From an uncultured Chitinophagaceae bacterium (GTDB lineage Bacteria; Bacteroidota; Bacteroidia; Chitinophagales; Chitinophagaceae): DNA of 64,000 nucleotides. The position numbers and the translations under genes were made by a program. The notes under the pieces were generated by a model. It saw only the letters and a list, made by a program, of their open reading frames with translations, searched no databases and was not told where the DNA came from. Location: positions 1 through 64,000 of the forward strand of contig CAITVK010000109.1 of NCBI GenBank assembly GCA_903895845.1. The letters are read 5' to 3'. Shown piece after piece: positions 60,272-64,000 of this stretch; position 1 is the first letter of the stretch, and the number at the start of each line of letters is the position of its first letter.

Positions 60272-60825
60272 TTTGCCACAAAGACGCAAAGGCTCAAAGT
60301 GGCACAAAGAAAAGAAGAAGGAAAGGGAAAAGAAAGAAAGGGAATTAAATAAGAGGATTTATAGAACCATTCTTTTTATTCCTTCTTTGATTAATGGGAC
60401 ATTAAAGTTTATTATAAATCCCAGATGCTTCTCTGATAAACGCAAATAACTTAATAATTGTGCTTCCCAGACCTTATGATATTCTTCTTGTGCTTTTAAT
60501 TCAATTATTACTAAATCATCTACTAAAATGTCTAATCTCAATCCTTCGTCAAAAACGACATCATCGTATATTATTGCTACCTCTTTTTGCTTTACAAAGG
60601 CAATATCCCTTTTATATAATTCGTAACAGAAGCAAGCTTCATACACTTTCTCCAACAATCCTGGCCCTAATGCTTTATGAATATGATAAGCAATATCTAC
60701 TACTTGCTTGCCAACCCATTCTCTGCGTTCATCCAGTTCGTCATACATTTCTTATTTTCATTTTCTTCTTTTTTCTTTTCTTAATTACTTAGTGCATCTT
60801 CGAGTCTTTGCGTCTTGGTGGCAAA
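60272..60825. mobile_element. Candidate mobile unit: GxxExxY gene within CACAAAG inverted repeats
   Basis: A 28-base left arm (60272-60299, TTTGCCACAAAGACGCAAAG and on) matches the reverse complement of the right arm (60798-60825) at 25 of 28 positions. Purine-rich sequence continues inward from both arms. The only gene between them is the GxxExxY gene. The arms are of the same word type as the gene-less hairpins at 24839, 47277, 48960, 53893 and 61894. No target-site duplication could be identified. Mobility is inferred. Confidence 0.55.
60359..60748 (-). CDS. GxxExxY protein, PD-(D/E)XK-like predicted nuclease
   Basis: The product has 129 residues. The naming motif is G30-L-L-E33-K-V-Y36 in ALGPGLLEKVYEACF. 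A PD-(D/E)XK-like core follows: D73 in LRLDILVDD and E83-x-K85 in VIIELKA, then the QLLSYLRLS helix (97-105) and GFIINFNVPL near the end. The family (Pfam PDDEXK_3, GxxExxY) is widespread but has no established function. All the key residues are present. It lies on the same strand as, and between, the two metH genes. It is enclosed by inverted CACAAAG repeats that also occur without a gene elsewhere in the window, which suggests the protein acts on or travels with these repeats. Confidence 0.92.
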   Translation of the reverse strand: MYDELDERREWVGKQVVDIAYHIHKALGPGLLEKVYEACFCYELYKRDIAFVKQKEVAIIYDDVVFDEGLRLDILVDDLVIIELKAQEEYHKVWEAQLLSYLRLSEKHLGFIINFNVPLIKEGIKRMVL

Positions 60826-60837
60826 TCTTCCTAGTGG

Positions 60838-61854
60838 TTAAACCAACTCGGATTCCAGTACTGGCAATCTTCTTGGCTCTATTGTTCTTACGTGGTCTGC
60901 TATGTGTTTAATATGATCTGGGGTGGTGCCGCAGCAGCCGCCTACTATGTTTACCCATCCATTCTGTGCCCACTCTTCTATGAAGTGTGCTGTTTGGTGT
61001 GGTTGCTCATCATATTCTCCCATTGCGTTTGGCAAACCTGCATTCGGATAGGAAGAAGTATAGCAAGCTGCTATGCCACTCAACTCCTCAATATGTCCAC
61101 GCATTTCTTGTGCACCCAAAGCACAGTTCAAGCCAATACTCAATGGATTTGCGTGCTTAACTGATATGTAGAAAGCTTCTAAAGTTTGTCCAGAGAGTGT
61201 TCTTCCGCTAGCATCAGTGATGGTGCCACTAATCATTATTGGCAATTCTTTTTTACCTCTGAAGAATTGTTTTATGGCAAAAATGGCAGCCTTTGCATTC
61301 AATGTATCAAAGATTGTTTCTACCAATAGCACATCTACACCACCTTCTACCAAGCCTTTTATCTGCTCGGTGTAAGCGGCAACTACTTCATCAAAAGTTA
61401 CTGCACGATAACCAGGATTATTTACATCGGGCGATAGGCTCAATGTTTTATTCAATGGCCCAATAGCCCCTGCTACAAACTTTGGCTTAGTATCTTCTGG
61501 GTGAAGCACCTTATATTGCTCAATCGCTTTTCTAGCACATTGGGCAGAAGCTACATTCATTTCGTAAGCCAATGCCTGCATATCGTAATCTGCTTGCGCA
61601 ATAACGGTACTACTAAAAGTATTGGTCTCTACAATGTCAGCACCTGCTTCAAGGTACAAAAGATGTATTCCTATGATTACTTCAGGCTTAGTAATGCTCA
61701 ATAAATCATTATTACCCTTCACATCTAGGTGCCAGTCTTTAAACCTTTCTCCTCTATAATCAGCCTCTTCAAGCTTATGGCGTTGAATCATTGTGCCCAT
61801 TGCACCATCAATTACCAATATCCTTTTCTCTAATTCTTCGTGTATCAAACTCAT
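60838..61854 (-). CDS. metH: Methionine synthase, homocysteine-binding part (split MetH)
   Basis: The 338-residue product starts with [19 protein letters not shown] near residue 12 and shows [15 protein letters not shown] near 76, the zinc-ligand GLNCALG near 240 and [14 protein letters not shown] near 305. It is the zinc-dependent homocysteine methyltransferase barrel that forms the N-terminus of one-piece MetH. Here it ends just after that domain. The rest of MetH is encoded by 57498-60260, with the GxxExxY unit between them. Both parts look intact, so the enzyme is probably assembled from two polypeptides. I believe a split MetH occurs in other Bacteroidota. Confidence 0.95.
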   Translation of the reverse strand: MSLIHEELEKRILVIDGAMGTMIQRHKLEEADYRGERFKDWHLDVKGNNDLLSITKPEVIIGIHLLYLEAGADIVETNTFSSTVIAQADYDMQALAYEMNVASAQCARKAIEQYKVLHPEDTKPKFVAGAIGPLNKTLSLSPDVNNPGYRAVTFDEVVAAYTEQIKGLVEGGVDVLLVETIFDTLNAKAAIFAIKQFFRGKKELPIMISGTITDASGRTLSGQTLEAFYISVKHANPLSIGLNCALGAQEMRGHIEELSGIAACYTSSYPNAGLPNAMGEYDEQPHQTAHFIEEWAQNGWVNIVGGCCGTTPDHIKHIADHVRTIEPRRLPVLESELV

Positions 61855-61893
61855 ATCGTGAACGATTAATGATTAATGTTTAGTGATTAAAAT

Positions 61894-62040
61894 GCCACAA
61901 AAGCACAAAGAAAGTAAGAAACACAAAGTATTTATTATAGAAATGAAAAAGAGAAAAAGAAGAAAACCACCGTTTCTTTTTCTCTTTTTATGCTTGCCTG
62001 CTTTGTGTCAATTTAAGCCTTAGCGTCTTTGTGGCGAAAC
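61894..62040. repeat. CACAAAG-type hairpin upstream of metH
   Basis: ATGCCACAAAAGCACAAAG (61892-61910) faces TTAGCGTCTTTGTGGCGAAA (62020-62039) in inverted orientation. An inner stem pairs AAAAAGAGAAAAAGAAGAAA (near 61948) with TTTCTTTTTCTCTTTTTA (near 61974). GATTAAT-type words adjoin it at 61863-61890. The metH promoter must lie in or next to it. Confidence 0.85.
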
Positions 62041-62042
62041 TG

Positions 62043-62588
62043 CTAGTCGTATTTAGCAGCTACTTTTATTTCGATGTTATTAGAAATAACAGTACCTATA
62101 TCCTTTCCTGTAATACCATAATCCTGAAGTTTTATTTTAAAACTACTCTCTGCGCTCACTCTGTGCTTCTCAACCAAAATAAGACCTGCCGCCTTTACAG
62201 GTTTAGTAATCCCCTTTATAGTCATATCGCCACTTACCATTACAGGATAAGCACCGTCCTTTTCCAGATCTACAGTATTCATGCCATTTACAGTCCCCTT
62301 AAACTCAGCTTTAGGAAACTTATCACTCTCCATATATTCCTTGCCATTGAAGTGTTCTTGCATCATCGCATTCTCAAACACAAATCCTTTCATCAACAGG
62401 CTGAACATTACTTGTCCTGTTTTGCCGATAAACTTACTTTGAACCTGATTATTGGTCGCATCAATGTCTTCGGCGGCAGTAGAAGAAGAAAACTTTACTT
62501 GAGCTGTCCTAGTAGAATAAACTTTTTGTGCATACGACAATGTACCCACCAACAAAAAAACAAACCCAAATAAAGTTATCTTTTTCAT
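62043..62588 (-). CDS. YceI-family periplasmic protein
   Basis: The 181-residue product has a signal peptide, LFGFVFLLVGTLSYAQ. The lipocalin-like YceI beta-barrel is indicated by VYSTRTAQVKFSSSTAAEDI, NAMMQEHFNGKEYMESDKFP, the YMES-KFP motif being diagnostic, and VSGDMTIKGITKPV. YceI proteins bind isoprenoid-type lipids and occur in stress responses. It starts 3 bases before the preceding OB-fold gene ends, so the two form a unit. Confidence 0.93.
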   Translation of the reverse strand: MKKITLFGFVFLLVGTLSYAQKVYSTRTAQVKFSSSTAAEDIDATNNQVQSKFIGKTGQVMFSLLMKGFVFENAMMQEHFNGKEYMESDKFPKAEFKGTVNGMNTVDLEKDGAYPVMVSGDMTIKGITKPVKAAGLILVEKHRVSAESSFKIKLQDYGITGKDIGTVISNNIEIKVAAKYD

Positions 62589-62590
62589 AT

Positions 62591-63010
62591 TTATTGTTTT
62601 ACAACTATACCATCATTTATTACCACATCACTTAAAAAACCAGTTACAACACCTCTGATTGTAATAGTGGCGCCACCCTTCACTTCCAATTGTTTGTCAC
62701 CTCTCAATGTTACAAACACATTGGAGAAACTATCATCACTTTTCAGCGTAACAGTTGGTTTACCTGTTTGATCTTTCTTGGCCTCAACAACCTCTCCACT
62801 AATTTCAGCCACTTTATTCAAATATTTCGTATTAGAAGCTGTCTCATTAGTCTGAAACTCTTTTACAATATCTTTCGCACTTACTACAATTGCATCCTCA
62901 CTTGCGATGTCACGAACGTGATGTGTTGGACGATAAAACACAAAATAGTAAACACCAACAAAACTCAGCACCCCAACTAGAAGCACAGCAATAATTAATT
63001 TCTTTTTCAT
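62591..63010 (-). CDS. Membrane-anchored OB-fold (tRNA_anti-like) protein
   Basis: The 139-residue product starts with one N-terminal membrane helix (KLIIAVLLVGVLSFVGVYYFVF). A DUF-type helix with DIASEDAIVVSAKDIVKEFQ and NTKYLNKVAEISGEVVE follows, then an OB-fold (TVTLKSDDSFSNVFVTL, TITIRGVVTGFLSDVVINDG). This matches the tRNA_anti-like family of Bacteroidota, which despite its name has no shown link to tRNA. It lies directly upstream of the yceI-like gene, two bases apart. An envelope role is inferred. Confidence 0.85.
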   Translation of the reverse strand: MKKKLIIAVLLVGVLSFVGVYYFVFYRPTHHVRDIASEDAIVVSAKDIVKEFQTNETASNTKYLNKVAEISGEVVEAKKDQTGKPTVTLKSDDSFSNVFVTLRGDKQLEVKGGATITIRGVVTGFLSDVVINDGIVVKQ

Positions 63011-63251
63011 TTTTTTAAAAATTTAGATGCCAAAATTAATGACTTGTCATAATACGAATCAAACTAATTTAAATCCGAAACAAATTAGTACAATATGCAT
63101 TATCATCTTTGTACGCAATAACACTATGAGAAACCTAATATTTATAATTACTTATTGACACTTATGTTTTAACATCGGTATATTTAATATTGTTTATTGC
63201 TGTTTATAATTGTCTACACAATCTAAGAATCCTTCCAAGGGGTATCTAGAG
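63011..63251. other. Gene-free part of the recR to OB-fold gap
   Basis: A/T-rich sequence with no recognised gene or RNA. It should contain the promoter of the OB-fold/yceI pair, but no full TAnnTTTG box was identified. Confidence 0.45.
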
Positions 63252-63426
63252 TTTAGAACCATATAAAAGAACCTTAATGAACCGCCTTATAAATTTAGAA
63301 CCCTACAAAAGAATCTTATTTAATGACCTACTAAGTTTAGAACCCAATAAAAGAACCTTATTTAACGACCTTTTGAGTTTAGAACCCTACAAAAGAATGT
63401 TCTTTTGTAGGGTTCTAAACTCAAAA
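63252..63426. repeat. 42-bp tandem array (4 copies) ending in a perfect 27-bp palindrome
   Basis: TTTAGAACC recurs at 63252, 63294, 63336 and 63378, exactly 42 bases apart, with TAAAAGAA in each copy. The last copy is followed by an inverted copy: 63371-63397 pairs perfectly with 63400-63426 around a 2-base centre. The array lies between recR and the OB-fold gene. Confidence 0.95.
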
Positions 63427-63538
63427 TCCTGTCAAAGAGTTCCTTTTTATATGCTACTAAGCTCGGTAGCGTGTCTGTGGGTTTTTTGATAGCTATTTTA
63501 AGATATGAGTAGCTGTAAAATACATTTAATCAATAACC

Positions 63539-64000
63539 TTATCGTACATATTGTTCTATTGGAAGCCTGTTTGTAATGCTTCTTGCCAAAGTCATCTCAT
63601 CTGCATATTCCAATTCCCCTCCGAAGGAAATCCCTCTGGCAATGGTTGTTACCTTACAATTGGTCTGTCCCAGTTTTCGCTGTATATAATAGATGGTAGT
63701 ATCGCCCTGAATATTTGGGTTCAATGCAAACAGCAACTCCTTGGTCTCCTCTTCCTTTACCCGGCTGATAAGGGTCTCTATGTTTAGCTGATCAGGTCCT
63801 ACCCCATCCAATGGAGAGATAATTCCGCCCAACACATGATAAGTACCATTGTATTGTTGCGTACTTTCTATAGCTATTACGTCTCTTATATTTTCCACCA
63901 CACAAATCAGCTGCTGATTCCTTCCGGTGGTATTACTGCAAATACTGCATACTTGTGTATCACTAATATTACTACAACGCTTACAAAACTGCACCTCCTT
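63539..64000 (-). CDS. recR: Recombination protein RecR (5' part outside window)
   Basis: 154 codons are seen, open to the window edge. The zinc finger CKRCSNISDTQVCSIC has the C-x2-C-x9-C-x2-C form, followed by the Toprim domain (ICVVENIRDVIAIE, YHVLGGIISPLDGVGPDQL) and the C-terminal KVTTIARGISFGGELEYADE with a Walker-like end TLARSITNR. It works with RecF and RecO to load RecA at gaps. The missing part is the N-terminal helix-hairpin-helix. Confidence 0.95.
   Translation of the reverse strand, partial: KEVQFCKRCSNISDTQVCSICSNTTGRNQQLICVVENIRDVIAIESTQQYNGTYHVLGGIISPLDGVGPDQLNIETLISRVKEEETKELLFALNPNIQGDTTIYYIQRKLGQTNCKVTTIARGISFGGELEYADEMTLARSITNRLPIEQYVR

Noticed and set aside
60260..60281. 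Upstream TTG start for the large metH gene
   Set aside because: The extra residues are coded by the flanking inverted repeat; the ATG at 60260 begins the conserved sequence.
57498..61854. metH as a frameshifted pseudogene
   Set aside because: Each half has its own start, ends at a domain border and keeps its catalytic motifs, so two functional genes are more likely.
61855..62042. Cobalamin or SAM riboswitch upstream of metH
   Set aside because: The gap is explained by CACAAAG and GATTAAT word repeats; no B12-box or SAM aptamer core was seen.
62031..62573. 180-codon plus-strand frame opposite the YceI gene
   Set aside because: It is antisense to a clear YceI protein and shows no family motif.

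Overview
The window reads as chromosomal DNA of a Bacteroidota species, most likely from the Chitinophagaceae/Sphingobacteriia side of the phylum. The evidence is two very large secreted proteins with type IX secretion (T9SS) sorting tails, a PID-CTERM-like small protein, a DUF3822-rsmD pair, a split metH, the rplM-rpsI-rpsB-tsf block, and promoters of the form TTG-N20/21-TAnnTTTGC in front of both tRNA genes. The assignment is inference from gene content; no rRNA is present.

Layout: 1-160 is the tail of an IS982-family transposase and probably the IS end. 230-8530 holds a 42-bp tandem array, a 2434-residue T9SS surface protein and a PID-CTERM-like small protein. 8756-11102 (minus) is a lipoprotein, PspA and an unknown protein. 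11554-13581 is an M13 peptidase, convergent with the ribosomal block (13663-16590, minus). 17245-21363 is a leucine-rich-repeat T9SS protein. 21884-24838 holds NlpC/P60, folB, a TPR protein and an aldo/keto reductase; a DEAD-box helicase faces them. 26430-29717 is a tandem pair of RemB/Wzi-like barrel proteins. 29811-37766 is a long same-strand run: DUF3822, rsmD, bioD, 5-formyl-THF cyclo-ligase, an AAA ATPase plus DUF3226 (Toprim-like) pair, lpxK and rnr. Then come tRNA-Gln, ribBA, a PAS histidine kinase, an M1 peptidase, a beta-lactamase-like pseudoenzyme, truB, tRNA-Lys, ispD, an acyltransferase-like protein and a dihaem cytochrome.

47978-54924 is a molybdenum-cofactor cluster in one direction: moaA, moeA, a TauE/SafE exporter, a small molybdopterin-domain-like secreted protein, moaD, moeB-rhodanese, moaE and a moaC-moaB fusion. 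It is followed by an IS982 fragment and a Crp/Fnr regulator with an N-terminal cysteine cluster. rlmN follows. Then, on the minus strand, metH is split into two genes (61854-60838 and 60260-57498) with a GxxExxY predicted nuclease gene between them. YceI, an OB-fold protein and the 3' part of recR close the window.

The most unusual layer is non-coding. First, five intergenic arrays have a strict 21-bp or 42-bp period but unrelated sequences. Second, many intergenic gaps are filled by large imperfect hairpins built from degenerate 7-8-bp words (CACAAAG, ACTCATA, CGACTTA, GGTTACT, CATAGAA). The GxxExxY gene sits exactly between the two arms of a CACAAAG-type inverted repeat, while the same kind of repeat occurs elsewhere without a gene. 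This resembles the REP/RAYT relationship, with a PD-(D/E)XK-like protein as the candidate mobilising or maintenance enzyme. The CGACTTA and ACTCATA words have also entered the coding sequences of metH and bioD in frame. The AAA-ATPase/DUF3226 pair is a second candidate for an undescribed, defence-like system.
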